DNA of 64,000 bases from Clostridia bacterium (GTDB lineage: Bacteria > Bacillota > Clostridia > TANB77 > CAG-508). The stretch is from the NCBI GenBank assembly GCA_017430135.1, contig JAFRNM010000004.1, forward strand, positions 133,499 to 197,498. The letters are read 5' to 3'. The notes under the pieces were generated by a model. That model saw only the letters and a list, made by a program, of their open reading frames with translations. It was not told the origin of the DNA and did not search any database. This document shows, one piece after another, positions 43,172 through 52,511 of the stretch (its first letter is position 1; every line of letters starts with the position of its first letter). The position numbers and the translations under genes are program-made.

Positions 43172-43743
43172 TTAACTTTTGTTACATCCTTTTTTAGATC
43201 ATCTTTATCAATAAAACCATTATGGTATAATGACCAAACATACATGATTAAAGCGAATAGTGTTGCTGCTAAAGCTAATGCATAACATATTAAATCTAAA
43301 TTTTTCCAAAAACCTTCTACATTAAATTGTCTAAATATTAAAGATAGAACAATTGCAACATAGAATAGTACAGTTGCAAGTTTGCCATACCATTTACTAT
43401 AAACTACAACATCTTTTCCATATAGGAAAGAGGCTCCTACTATCATAATAAATTCTTTAACTAAAACTATTATTAAAATCCATAATGGAATTATATTTAC
43501 AAGTGCTAATGAGCCTAATGTACATATTTGTGTTAGCTTGTCTGCAAGAGGATCCATTAGTTTTCCGAAGTTAGAAACTAAATTAAATTTTCTTGCTATA
43601 AAGCCATCTGCAACATCGGTTATTCCAGATATTGTGAAAAATACGAAGGCTAATATAAATTGTTCTGTAAATATGAAATATACTATAAATGGTATTAATA
43701 AAAATCTTGTTATTGTTAATATATTTGGTACATGTTTAAACAT
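43159..43743 (-). CDS. pgsA: CDP-diacylglycerol-glycerol-3-phosphate 3-phosphatidyltransferase
   Basis: PgsA makes phosphatidylglycerophosphate at the membrane. The 194-aa protein has the CDP-alcohol phosphotransferase motif DVADGFIARKFN...GKLMDPLADK (DGxxARxxxxxxxxGxxxDxxxD) near residue 43, and five to six membrane helices. The N-terminus MFKHVPNILTITRFLLIP is typical. It may share a transcript with nothing else; the clp gene upstream on the same strand is separated by 60 nt. Confidence 0.95.
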   Translation of the reverse strand: MFKHVPNILTITRFLLIPFIVYFIFTEQFILAFVFFTISGITDVADGFIARKFNLVSNFGKLMDPLADKLTQICTLGSLALVNIIPLWILIIVLVKEFIMIVGASFLYGKDVVVYSKWYGKLATVLFYVAIVLSLIFRQFNVEGFWKNLDLICYALALAATLFALIMYVWSLYHNGFIDKDDLKKDVTKVNKKN

Positions 43744-43803
43744 AATTACTCCTTTTGAGTTTCCTATTTTAATATAATGAATTCAAAATCATTTTATTAA
43801 AAT

Positions 43804-46245
43804 TTAAACTACTCGAAATATTAATTCTTCATTTTCTAAATCTACTACTACATTTTGACCATCTTTTAGTTCTGAGCGAAGTATTTTTTCAGATATTTCA
43901 TCTTCTAAATGTCTTTGTATTGCTCTTCTTAATGGTCGAGCTCCAAATTTAACATTTGTGCCTTTTTCTAAAATATATTTTTTTGCGTTTTCTGTTACTT
44001 CCATTGTTATATTTTTTTCTTTTAAAGCTTTTACTGTGTCTTGTAACATTAAATCAACTATTTGAATTAGTTCTGGTTCTGTTAATGAATCAAATACAAT
44101 TGTTTCATCAATTCTGTTTAAGAATTCTGGTCTAAATACTTCTTTTAAACTATCTAATATTTTGTTTTTATTGATTACAGATTTTCCACCAAAACCAATT
44201 GAATTATTGTTTAAGTTTGAACCTGCATTTGATGTCATAATTATAATTGTATTTGAAAAATTGACTGTGTTTCCTTGGCTGTCTGTAAGCTTTCCGTCAT
44301 CTAATACTTGTAATAAAATATTAAATACATCTGGATGAGCTTTTTCTATTTCATCAAATAATATTATTGAATAAGGCTTTCTTTTAACTTTTTCTGTTAA
44401 TTGACCTGCATCATCATATCCAACATAGCCTGGAGGAGAGCCAATTAGTTTTGCAGTTGAATGACTTTCCATATATTCAGACATGTCAACTCTAATTATA
44501 GCATCTTCTGAACCAAACATTTCGTAAGCTAAGGATTTTGCAAGTTCTGTTTTTCCAACACCTGTAGGCCCAACAAATATAAATGATGGTGGTCTTTTTG
44601 TACTTTGAAGACCAGCTCTATTTCTTCTAATTGCTCTTGATACTGCATTTACAGCCTCAGCTTGACCAATTACTCTTTTATGAAGATTTGTTTCTAAGTT
44701 TAATAGTTTTTGAGTTTCTGCTTCAGTAATTTTTTTAACTGGAATTTTTGTCCAACTTTCAATTACATTTGCTATATCTTGAACTGTAAGATTTTTTAGC
44801 TTCATTTTATTGTTTATAGAATCAATTTGTTCAATCAATTGACATTCTTTTGCTTTAAGTTCAGCTGCTTTTTGGTAATCTTCAGTTGAATCTGCAGCAA
44901 CAACTTCTTCTTTCTCAGCTTGGACATTTTTTAGTTCTTGACGAAGTAGTTCTAATGTGAATAAATCCTTATTTTCCAAGTTAATTCTTGAACAAGCTTC
45001 ATCTAAAATATCTATTGCTTTATCTGGCAAAAATCTGTCATGTATGTATTTTTCAGACATTATAACAGTTTGTTTAATTACATCAGATGATATTTTTACT
45101 TTGTGGTATTCTTCATAATATTTTTTTATTCCATTAAGAATTCCAACAGAATCTTCAATATTTGGCTCTTCAACTAAAACTTGTTGGAATCGTCTTTCTA
45201 AGGCTGTGTCTTTTTCAATGTATTTTCTATATTCTTTTAAAGTTGTAGTTCCAATCAATTGAATTTCTCCATTTGATAGGGCAGGTTTTAGGATATTTGC
45301 AGCATTCATAGAATGTTCGCCATCTCCAGCACCTATAATATTGTGGATTTCGTCTATAACTAAAATAATATTTCCGAATTCACGGCATTCATCAATAATA
45401 CCTTTCATTCTAGCTTCGAATTGACCTCTAAATTGTGTTCCTGCAATTACTGCAGTCATATCTAAAAGGTAAACTTCTTTATTTAAAAGTTTTGCAGGTA
45501 CATTTTGATTTGCAATCCTTATTGCTAAACCTTGTGCAATTGCAGTTTTACCAACACCAGGTTCACCAATTAGGCAAGGATTATTTTTAGAACGCCTATT
45601 TAAAATTTGTGTAATTCTTTGAATTTCTTTGTCTCTACCAATTACAATATCTAATTCATTGTTTTTGGCTTTATTTGTTAGGTTTGTGCCATAAGTATCT
45701 AAATATTTTTTCTTTTTGGATGTCTTTTGTTTTTTCTTTTCAACCTTTACTTTTTTTCTTTCTGTACCTTTAGTATTTCCATTAACTTGTGATTGAGCTG
45801 AGCCATTACCACCTAACATATTAAAAATTGAACCAAGGGGAATAGCGGCTCCTGCGATTTTTGGAGCTTCTTCGTCATCATATTCTTCGTCCATTCCATC
45901 AGCAGTAGGACCAAAAGTGAAAGCTCCTTCAATATTTTGAATATCTTCTAAATTAATATTTTCAGCTAAATCTTTAAATATAGTTTCAAATTGTTTAGAC
46001 ATATCTTGCATATTTATATTATTTAGATTTGGATTTACATTTGAATTACTATTATTATTTATATTTTCGTTATTATTATTATTAGTGCTATCAATTATGT
46101 TTTTTTGTCTTTTCAAAACATCAATTGCATCAATGCCTCTTTTTTGAGCACATTCAGAACATAAACCTTCCATTGTGCTTTTTCCATTTTCTTGTTTTTC
46201 AAAAAAAAGTATAGCTGCATTTTTATTACAATCAGAACATAACAT
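43804..46245 (-). CDS. clpE: ClpE-like AAA+ unfoldase with N-terminal zinc finger
   Basis: This Hsp100 ATPase feeds substrates to ClpP. The 813-aa protein begins with a McsA/ClpE-type zinc finger (MLCSDCNKN...LCSECAQKRG), then an Asn-rich linker (about 55-80) and basic stretch. Two AAA modules follow: GEPGVGKTAIAQGLA with DEIHNIIGAG, and GPTGVGKTELAKSLA with DEIEKAHPDV, plus the UVR-like coiled middle domain. The Clp-N repeat domain is absent, which favours ClpE over ClpC. ATG 46245 fits the SD (11 nt) better than ATG 46254 (2 nt), but either is possible. ctsR and mcsB are not adjacent. Confidence 0.87.
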   Translation of the reverse strand: MLCSDCNKNAAILFFEKQENGKSTMEGLCSECAQKRGIDAIDVLKRQKNIIDSTNNNNNENINNNSNSNVNPNLNNINMQDMSKQFETIFKDLAENINLEDIQNIEGAFTFGPTADGMDEEYDDEEAPKIAGAAIPLGSIFNMLGGNGSAQSQVNGNTKGTERKKVKVEKKKQKTSKKKKYLDTYGTNLTNKAKNNELDIVIGRDKEIQRITQILNRRSKNNPCLIGEPGVGKTAIAQGLAIRIANQNVPAKLLNKEVYLLDMTAVIAGTQFRGQFEARMKGIIDECREFGNIILVIDEIHNIIGAGDGEHSMNAANILKPALSNGEIQLIGTTTLKEYRKYIEKDTALERRFQQVLVEEPNIEDSVGILNGIKKYYEEYHKVKISSDVIKQTVIMSEKYIHDRFLPDKAIDILDEACSRINLENKDLFTLELLRQELKNVQAEKEEVVAADSTEDYQKAAELKAKECQLIEQIDSINNKMKLKNLTVQDIANVIESWTKIPVKKITEAETQKLLNLETNLHKRVIGQAEAVNAVSRAIRRNRAGLQSTKRPPSFIFVGPTGVGKTELAKSLAYEMFGSEDAIIRVDMSEYMESHSTAKLIGSPPGYVGYDDAGQLTEKVKRKPYSIILFDEIEKAHPDVFNILLQVLDDGKLTDSQGNTVNFSNTIIIMTSNAGSNLNNNSIGFGGKSVINKNKILDSLKEVFRPEFLNRIDETIVFDSLTEPELIQIVDLMLQDTVKALKEKNITMEVTENAKKYILEKGTNVKFGARPLRRAIQRHLEDEISEKILRSELKDGQNVVVDLENEELIFRVV

Positions 46246-46416
46246 ACTTTTCATTTCTCCTTATTTTTACAAAATTACAATATATATATTACCGCAAAAT
46301 ACCCGATTAGTCAAGTAAAATGAAAATTATTAAAAATAATGTTGCAATAAAATTTGGTAAATGTTATAATATATTTAGTGGAAAAAGATAATTTACAAAA
46401 GAAAGAAGGCGGAAGA

Positions 46417-47259
46417 ATGAATGTAACATTGCCAGACAATAAATTAGATAAAAAGACTATATTGGTGTATGCAATAATTATTTTCATATGTATTGCATCT
46501 ATTTTTGCTGTTGTTTGGATGCAATTTTTCGATGGTGAAATAGTAGAAGTTGTTGGTACATTAAAGGGAAAAAGTGATCATGACTACAATAATTTAAAAG
46601 CCGAATTTAATGAATTACTTACAAATGATATAGAAAACTATGATGAAAAATATAATGGAAAAAAAGAGAGTTTGACAAACGATATTGTATATACTGTTTT
46701 TGAGGAAAATGATACATCAGGAGAAGATTATAATATTCAGGTTAAAATTCCATATATAAATGTTAAAAGCAAAATAGTAAAAGAATATAATAATGAAATA
46801 AAAAGTACTTTCATAGATAAAGTTGAATCGATTAAGAAGACAAAAAATAAGCATTCAACTTATTCAGTACAATATGGTGGATATGTTCAAGATGGAATTT
46901 TATCAGTAGTAATAAAAGCTGAAATACAAGAGGGAACAAAGGCTCAAAGAACAATTATAAAAACATTTAATTATGATTTGGAAAATAATAGTGAAATATC
47001 ATTCAATAAATTGCTTGAAACAAAGAAAGTTAGTTCAGAATATGCTCAAGAAAGAATTAACAAAGAAGCTCAGATAGGTGCAAAAAAATCTGAAGATTAT
47101 AAATCTATGGGATATGAGATTTATGAAAGAAATCTAGAAGATTCCATGTATAAAGTTGAAAATATTAAAGAATTTTATTTCCATGATGGAACAATATATG
47201 TAATATTTGCTTATGGAAATAATAAATATACAAATGAAACTGATATTGCTGTAATATAG
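46417..47259 (+). CDS. Membrane-anchored protein, possibly DUF4163/DUF3298-like
   Basis: The 280-aa protein has an N-terminal membrane helix (TILVYAIIIFICIASIFAVVWM) and an extracytoplasmic domain. The ectodomain pattern (IQVKIPYINVKSKIVKEYNN; VQYGGYVQDGILSVVIKAEI; EFYFHDGTIYVIFAYGNN) resembles the DUF4163/DUF3298 pair seen in RsiV and PdaC ectodomains, but there is no deacetylase or sigma-binding part. The start at ATG 46417 follows GAAGGCGGAAG. It is divergent from the clp gene, with its own terminator. Confidence 0.6.
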   Translation: MNVTLPDNKLDKKTILVYAIIIFICIASIFAVVWMQFFDGEIVEVVGTLKGKSDHDYNNLKAEFNELLTNDIENYDEKYNGKKESLTNDIVYTVFEENDTSGEDYNIQVKIPYINVKSKIVKEYNNEIKSTFIDKVESIKKTKNKHSTYSVQYGGYVQDGILSVVIKAEIQEGTKAQRTIIKTFNYDLENNSEISFNKLLETKKVSSEYAQERINKEAQIGAKKSEDYKSMGYEIYERNLEDSMYKVENIKEFYFHDGTIYVIFAYGNNKYTNETDIAVI

Positions 47260-47267
47260 TAAAATAA

Positions 47268-47297
47268 AAACCTGCAAGTTTTCTTGCAGGTTTTTTG
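47268..47297 (+). terminator. Terminator after the 46.4 kb gene
   Basis: AACCTGCAAG/CTTGCAGG stem with six T. A further hairpin AAGTTAGG/CCTAACTT at 47324-47351 has no T-run and no clear role. Confidence 0.9.
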
Positions 47298-47423
47298 AAA
47301 ATAAAAGGGGATGTTTTCTTATATTTAAGTTAGGTTCTCTTCCTAACTTGTTTATAGTATATATGTGTTTTTTGTCCATTGTGTGAACTTAGGGTGAAAA
47401 TTCATAAAATAAATAATTCAAAT

Positions 47424-48743
47424 TTAAGGTTGTTCGCCAAGAATAACAGAAACTTCCTCTTCTTTATTATTTCTATTGATTTTTAATTTTAATTCATCAC
47501 CAATGTTTTTAGAATTTTTAATTTCGTTTAGTTCATCCATTTTAGTAACTTTCTTTCCATCAACTTCAATAATTACATCGCCTATTTTTAAACCAGCTTT
47601 TTCGGCTGCAGAAAAGTCTTCAATAGTTTTTACATAAATACCTACAACTAAATTGTATTTTTTAGCTGTTTTCTCATCTAAGTCAACTCCACCAATACCA
47701 ATGAAAGGTCTTTTAACTTTACTATATTGAATTAACTGTTCTGTAATACTTGATGTAGAATTGATTGGTATAGCAAATCCCATTCCTTCAATTCCAGTTC
47801 CAGATAGTTTTAAAGTATTTACTCCAACAACTTTACCTTCACTATTTACTAGGGCGCCACCACTATTTCCTGAATTGATAGCAGCATCTGTTTGAATTAA
47901 TTTAAATGTTTTACCATCAGTATCTGTAACTTCTCTATTTACAGCACTTATAACACCACATGTTATACTGCTTTGCATACCAAGTGGATTACCAACTGCC
48001 ATTGCAAATTCACCAACTTTTATAGAATCAGAGTCTGCAAATTCAGCCCTTGTAAGTCCTGTTTTATCAATTTTAATAACAGCTAAATCTGTTTGCTCAT
48101 CTTTTCCAATGATTTTTGCTTCATATTCTGTATCATCATTATATAGTGTAACTGTTACTTTATTTGCGTCTGAAACTTGATAAAATGAATCAGAAGAAGA
48201 TGTAGCAACGATATGATTATTTGTTAAAATGTAGCCATCATCACTAATTATTATTCCTGAACCAGAAGCAGTTGCAGAAGATGTTTGAGGTCTACTAGAA
48301 AAACCAAACATACTATAATAATTTGAACTAACTGTATAATCAACTTTAATTCCTACTATTGAAGGTAATATTTTATTTGCAGCATATACAGAAGTGTTTG
48401 AATATTTGTCTAAGTCAACCTGTTTTACAGTACCATTAGAGCTTGTACTATTATTTGGAGCAGTACTTATAACAGATGTTGCAGGGAATAATGCATTTTT
48501 AATATCGGGAACAAATAAGATAGTTCCCATTACAGCAGCACACCCTATAACTCCACTAAAAAATGGTAATACAACATTTCTTCCAAAAGAAGATTTTTTT
48601 TGAGATTTTTCCTTTTTTACTTTTTCTTTTTTTATTTTGGGTTGTTTAACCTTATTTGCAGTATTTGGAACTGCTTTAAAATTGTGATTACTTTCAGAAA
48701 TATTATTTGAAGTAGAATTACTTTCATTTTTCATTTCATCCAT
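47424..48743 (-). CDS. htrA: HtrA/DegP-type membrane-anchored serine protease
   Basis: This quality-control protease acts outside the membrane. The 439-aa protein has a polar, Lys-rich cytoplasmic N-terminus, one membrane helix (VVLPFFSGVIGCAAVMGTILF, about 53-73), a trypsin-like domain with His in ILTNNHIVA, Asp in TDLAVIKID and Ser in NSGNSGGALV, and one C-terminal PDZ domain (KAGLKIGDVIIEVDGKKV). This matches Bacillus HtrA/HtrB topology. The SD AAAGGAAGGA lies before the ATG. No CssRS-type two-component genes are adjacent. Confidence 0.95.
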   Translation of the reverse strand: MDEMKNESNSTSNNISESNHNFKAVPNTANKVKQPKIKKEKVKKEKSQKKSSFGRNVVLPFFSGVIGCAAVMGTILFVPDIKNALFPATSVISTAPNNSTSSNGTVKQVDLDKYSNTSVYAANKILPSIVGIKVDYTVSSNYYSMFGFSSRPQTSSATASGSGIIISDDGYILTNNHIVATSSSDSFYQVSDANKVTVTLYNDDTEYEAKIIGKDEQTDLAVIKIDKTGLTRAEFADSDSIKVGEFAMAVGNPLGMQSSITCGVISAVNREVTDTDGKTFKLIQTDAAINSGNSGGALVNSEGKVVGVNTLKLSGTGIEGMGFAIPINSTSSITEQLIQYSKVKRPFIGIGGVDLDEKTAKKYNLVVGIYVKTIEDFSAAEKAGLKIGDVIIEVDGKKVTKMDELNEIKNSKNIGDELKLKINRNNKEEEVSVILGEQP

Positions 48744-48857
48744 AATAAAATCCTTCCTTTCAGTTTAGTATATAATATCTAAAACAATAAGATTTTACAA
48801 TACTTTTGTGAAATTTTTGTGAAAAAAATAAAAAATCTTATAATTTTAAAAATTATG

Positions 48858-48886
48858 TTGAAATAATTTTAAATAAAAGATATAAT
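48858..48886 (+). promoter_or_regulatory. Promoter of the prepilin gene
   Basis: TTGAAA (48858-48863), a 17-nt spacer and TATAAT (48881-48886), 30 nt before the start. Confidence 0.75.
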
Positions 48887-48915
48887 GTTAAAAACAAATA
48901 AAGAGAGGGAAAAAG

Positions 48916-49476
48916 ATGAACATTAAAGATAATAAAGGTATTACATTAATTCTATTAGTTGTAACTATAATAGTATTGCTAATAATTGCAGGAGTTACAA
49001 TTACAGCAGGAACTGAATCAATAAAAAAAGCAAAACTTGAAACATTAAGAACAAATATGCTTCTAATTAAGGCAAAAGGAAAAGAATATTGTGAAGAAGC
49101 CAATTTTAAAGTTGGAATAATAAATGAGAGTGATACTGATGAGGTTAAAGCTGAAAAAATCCAAAAAGGAAAAGATTACTTGAAAAATCCAGGAGAAGAT
49201 AAAAAAGGACTAGTAAATGAAGCAAGTGCAGAGGATTTAGCATCTGTAAATGCAAGTCTTGGAGAAGATGCAATCAACAAATATGCTGTAAAATTAAGCA
49301 CACAAGATCTTAAGGACATTGGACTAAATGAAGTTGCTAATACAGAAAATACTGGAGATTTTATTATAGTATTTGATATAAAAAATAATACAGTTGAAGT
49401 TTATAATACACAAGGTTATAAAGATAATAATCAAACAAAATACTCTTTAACTGAAATAGAAGCAATAGAAGATTAA
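48916..49476 (+). CDS. Prepilin-type N-terminal domain protein
   Basis: The 186-aa protein starts MNIKDNKGITLILLVVTIIV, a type III prepilin signal (short charged leader, Gly cleavage site, then a hydrophobic helix). A mainly polar, acidic C-terminal domain without cysteine pairs follows. It resembles pseudopilins scattered in gut Clostridia genomes. No pilus ATPase or prepilin peptidase gene is nearby, so assembly partners must be elsewhere. GAGAGGGAAAAAG precedes the ATG. rnhB follows after 64 nt. Confidence 0.85.
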   Translation: MNIKDNKGITLILLVVTIIVLLIIAGVTITAGTESIKKAKLETLRTNMLLIKAKGKEYCEEANFKVGIINESDTDEVKAEKIQKGKDYLKNPGEDKKGLVNEASAEDLASVNASLGEDAINKYAVKLSTQDLKDIGLNEVANTENTGDFIIVFDIKNNTVEVYNTQGYKDNNQTKYSLTEIEAIED

Positions 49477-49540
49477 TTTAAGGAAAGAGTATAATAGAAA
49501 AAAATGGAGAGATTTATTCTCGCAAAAGAAGGTACAAAAA

Positions 49541-50167
49541 TTGAAAGAAAAAGAATTAGAAAGATTAACAAAATTAAAAGAAATAGAAAAAGAATTTCAT
49601 GATAAAGGAATTAAATATATATGTGGAATAGATGAAGCAGGTCGTGGCCCTTTGGCAGGACCTGTTTGCGTTGCTAGTGTAATAATGCCCGAAGATTCAA
49701 TGATAGAGGGAGTAAATGATTCTAAAAAAGTTTCAGAAAAGAAAAGGGAATTATTATATGATAAAATCATAGAAGAAGCTATTAGCTATTCAGTTGCAAT
49801 AATTTCAGAAAAAGAAATAGATGAAATAAATATATTAAATGCAACTAAAAAAGGACTTACACAATCAATAGCTGGATTAGATGTAAAACCAGAACTTATT
49901 TTAGTTGATGCGTTAGATAGGATTGATACATTGGGAATTCCTTATAAACCAATAATAAAAGGTGATGCTCTAGCATATTCTATTTCTGCTGCTTCAATTT
50001 TAGCAAAGGTCACAAGGGATAGAATTATGAGACAGATGGACGAAATATATCCAGAGTATGGATTTGCAGGGCATAAGGGGTATGGAACAGCTAAACATAT
50101 TGCTGCAATAAAGGAATTTGGACTTTGCGACATACATAGAAGGAGTTTTACCAAAAATTTCATTTAG
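49541..50167 (+). CDS. rnhB: Ribonuclease HII
   Basis: RNase HII nicks 5' of ribonucleotides embedded in DNA. The 208-aa protein shows ICGIDEAGRGPLAGPVCVA (catalytic DEAGRGPLAGPV), VNDSKKVSEKKR, LVDALD and SAASILAKVTRDRIM, which together carry the DEDD active-site residues. The start is TTG 49541; GAAGG lies upstream. It precedes the cdaA unit. Confidence 0.95.
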   Translation: MKEKELERLTKLKEIEKEFHDKGIKYICGIDEAGRGPLAGPVCVASVIMPEDSMIEGVNDSKKVSEKKRELLYDKIIEEAISYSVAIISEKEIDEINILNATKKGLTQSIAGLDVKPELILVDALDRIDTLGIPYKPIIKGDALAYSISAASILAKVTRDRIMRQMDEIYPEYGFAGHKGYGTAKHIAAIKEFGLCDIHRRSFTKNFI

Positions 50168-50256
50168 CAAAAAATTGTTGAATTTTGTAATAAATGTGTT
50201 ATAATTAATATGGTACTAATGATTTTTTAGTAAACTAATGGAAGGAGAAGTTTAGA

Positions 50257-50403
50257 ATGAAAAAAGAAGGATTAGAAAAGAAAAAGAAAAATAGAGATGC
50301 AGGAAAGGTTTTTACTAGAATAATGGCTCTTATTTTAGTTATACTTATGCTAGCAGGAACTGTAGGAAGTTTAGTTTATTATTTATTTGCAAATGCACAA
50401 TAA
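50257..50403 (+). CDS. Small membrane protein upstream of cdaA (48 aa)
   Basis: GGAAGGAGAAG precedes ATG 50257. The frame encodes a Lys-rich start (MKKEGLEKKKKNRDAGKVFT) and one hydrophobic helix (IMALILVILMLAGTVGSLVYYLF). It ends 17 nt before cdaA, so the two are almost certainly co-transcribed and it may help place or regulate the cyclase. The family is not recognised. Confidence 0.75.
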   Translation: MKKEGLEKKKKNRDAGKVFTRIMALILVILMLAGTVGSLVYYLFANAQ

Positions 50404-50420
50404 TAAGGAAAGGAGTAAGT

Positions 50421-51311
50421 ATGGGAAACAATCCAAGTTGGTTAGAGAGTTTCTATAATGAAAATATCTTACAATATTTTAGAACATTGCAAGAATCTCC
50501 ATGGAAGATGATAACTTTCATAATAGATGTAACAATCGTTATTTTACTATTGTATTATGCAATTAAAGTTGCTAGAGGTTCAAGAGCTTGGCAACTAATA
50601 AAGGGAATAGCATTATTGGTTTTAATAACAATTTTAAGTGGAGCATTAAATCTTAAAATTTTAAATTCAATTCTTTCAGGAATAATGAATTGGGGAGTTA
50701 TTGCAATACTTATAATTTTCCAACCAGAATTAAGAAGAGGGTTAGAACAATTAGGAACAAATAAGCTAACAAAATTTTTTGGAATAGATAAAGATGTTGC
50801 TACAAAAACAAAAGAAGATATATATAAAGTGGTAATTGCAGCATCTGAACTTGCAAAAAATAAAACAGGAGCATTGATTGTAATAGAAAGAGATATAGAA
50901 ATAAAAGATATTATACAAAATGGTGTAATCATGAATGCAGATGTATCTCCACAACTTCTAGTAAATATATTTGAACCCAAAACACCACTTCATGATGGAG
51001 CAGTAATAATTAGCGATAATAAAATTGCGGCAGCAGCGTGTGTTTTACCATTAGCAGATGATAAAGATATAGCAAAGGAACTTGGAACAAGGCATAGAGC
51101 TGCGATTGGTATTTCAAAAGAATCAGATAGCATTGTAGTAGTTGTATCAGAGGAAACAGGAAAGATTTCTGTTGCAAAAGATGGAACACTTATTGCAGAT
51201 GTTAGAGAAGATGTATTGAAGAAGATTTTAATTAGTAATGTGGTTACAAAAAGATTTACTGTTGAGAAAAAAAATAAAAAAAGTGATAAAGCTGAGAAAT
51301 CTAATATATAA
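50421..51311 (+). CDS. cdaA: Membrane diadenylate cyclase CdaA
   Basis: CdaA makes c-di-AMP, which controls potassium and wall homeostasis. The 296-aa protein has three N-terminal membrane helices (about 28-95) and a DAC domain with DGAVIISDN and GTRHRAAIGISE, the catalytic DGA and RHR motifs. AAAGGAG precedes the ATG. The usual downstream cdaR and glmM are missing: a palindromic spacer and truA follow. Confidence 0.95.
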   Translation: MGNNPSWLESFYNENILQYFRTLQESPWKMITFIIDVTIVILLLYYAIKVARGSRAWQLIKGIALLVLITILSGALNLKILNSILSGIMNWGVIAILIIFQPELRRGLEQLGTNKLTKFFGIDKDVATKTKEDIYKVVIAASELAKNKTGALIVIERDIEIKDIIQNGVIMNADVSPQLLVNIFEPKTPLHDGAVIISDNKIAAAACVLPLADDKDIAKELGTRHRAAIGISKESDSIVVVVSEETGKISVAKDGTLIADVREDVLKKILISNVVTKRFTVEKKNKKSDKAEKSNI

Positions 51312-51484
51312 AGTTAGCTTCTTTAGAATTAGCTGAAAGGCAAAATATTATTATTTTCAAGCAACATTCGGAGGGACCGACAATTTAGAATGTCTTCTAA
51401 AAATTTTGGGAAAATTTTTAGTTAGAGATTCTTAAGCAGTTGGGAGTTGAAGAAAATAATAATGTTTTGCCTGTAAACTTTATA
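51306..51484. repeat. Palindromic intergenic element J
   Basis: Arms AGGCAAAATATTATTATTTT (from 51338) and their near-complement (to 51472), with weaker outer TATAAAGTT/AACTTTATA pairing. They enclose a core with a nested CTAAAAATTTT/AAAATTTTTAG hairpin and TTCGGAGGGACCG. Its right part (51421-51485) resembles 31084-31146. It is the only content of the cdaA-truA gap. Confidence 0.65.
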
Positions 51485-51515
51485 AATTAGATTTTTATAT
51501 TTTAAGGAGAAATTT

Positions 51516-52253
51516 ATGAAGAATATAAAACTCACAATCGAATATGATGGAAAAGACTTTAATGGCTGGCAAAAACAACCAGATAAATTAAATATTCAAG
51601 GAACTATTGAACAGGCAATTGAAAGAATAACAGGAGAAAAAGTTGATTTAAATGCTTCTGGGAGAACAGATGCAGGAGTTCATGCAATAGGTCAAGTTGC
51701 AAATTTTAAAACAAATTACGAACTACCTATAGAAAAATGGCCATTAGCATTAAATGCAAACATAAAAAAATCAATTGTAATAAAATCAGCAGAAGAGGTA
51801 GAGGAAAGGTTCCACAGCAGGCTTTCTTGTAAAAGAAAAACTTATAGATATGTAATAAATAATTCTAAATATGGAACAGCAATTTATAGATATTTAGAAA
51901 CACATATTCCTCAAAAATTAGATATAGAAAAAATGCAACAAGCTGTAAAACACTTTGAGGGCGAACATGACTTTAAGGCTTTTAAAGCAAGTGGAACGAG
52001 TTCAAAAAGCAGTGTAAGAACTATTTACAAGGCAGAAGTTTTACAAATGCCAGATGAAAGAATTTACATAGAACTAACTGGAAGTGGATTTTTATATAAT
52101 ATGGTAAGAATAATTTCTGGGACACTAGTGGATGTTGGACTTGGAAAAATAGAACCAAATGCAATTCCAAGTATTATTGATAGCAAACAAAGGGAGAGGG
52201 CTGGAAAAACATTGCCACCAAATGGTTTGTATTTACTTAATGTAGAATATTAA
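51516..52253 (+). CDS. truA: tRNA pseudouridine(38-40) synthase
   Basis: TruA modifies the anticodon stem-loop. The 245-aa protein shows IEYDGKDFNGWQKQP, the catalytic Asp in ASGRTDAGVHA, RLSCKRKTYRYVI and GSGFLYNMVRIISGTL, all TruA signatures. AAGGAG precedes the ATG. It is monocistronic; the stop is followed within 5 nt by element C. Confidence 0.96.
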   Translation: MKNIKLTIEYDGKDFNGWQKQPDKLNIQGTIEQAIERITGEKVDLNASGRTDAGVHAIGQVANFKTNYELPIEKWPLALNANIKKSIVIKSAEEVEERFHSRLSCKRKTYRYVINNSKYGTAIYRYLETHIPQKLDIEKMQQAVKHFEGEHDFKAFKASGTSSKSSVRTIYKAEVLQMPDERIYIELTGSGFLYNMVRIISGTLVDVGLGKIEPNAIPSIIDSKQRERAGKTLPPNGLYLLNVEY

Positions 52254-52257
52254 ATTT

Positions 52258-52437
52258 AAAAGTCCATATAATTAATTTTGAATTTTTCTCGGCTACCCGC
52301 CGACGACGTTAAGAAATTGTAAAAAAAGCTCTTAACAAACCCCGAATTCAGGACCCTTCCCTTTAAGAGCTTTTTTAACAATTTCTAAAACTGCTCTGGT
52401 CGCATTCGAAAAATTTAAAATTAATATATGGACTTTA
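52258..52437. repeat. Palindromic intergenic element C
   Basis: Arms AAAGTCCATATAATTAATTT and complement enclose core 52288-52408. The core runs from CTCGGCTACCCGCCGACGAC to GCTCTGGTCGCATTCG with the nested AAAGCTCTTAA/TTAAGAGCTTT hairpin. The reverse complement of this core aligns with element B with only a handful of differences, one of them a short insertion of GGAA. Confidence 0.92.
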
Positions 52438-52511
52438 TAATAAAAATATTTAGTTTTAACAATACAAAGTTTTTAGCATAAAATATAAGTAAAAGAAAGG
52501 AGACATTTAAT

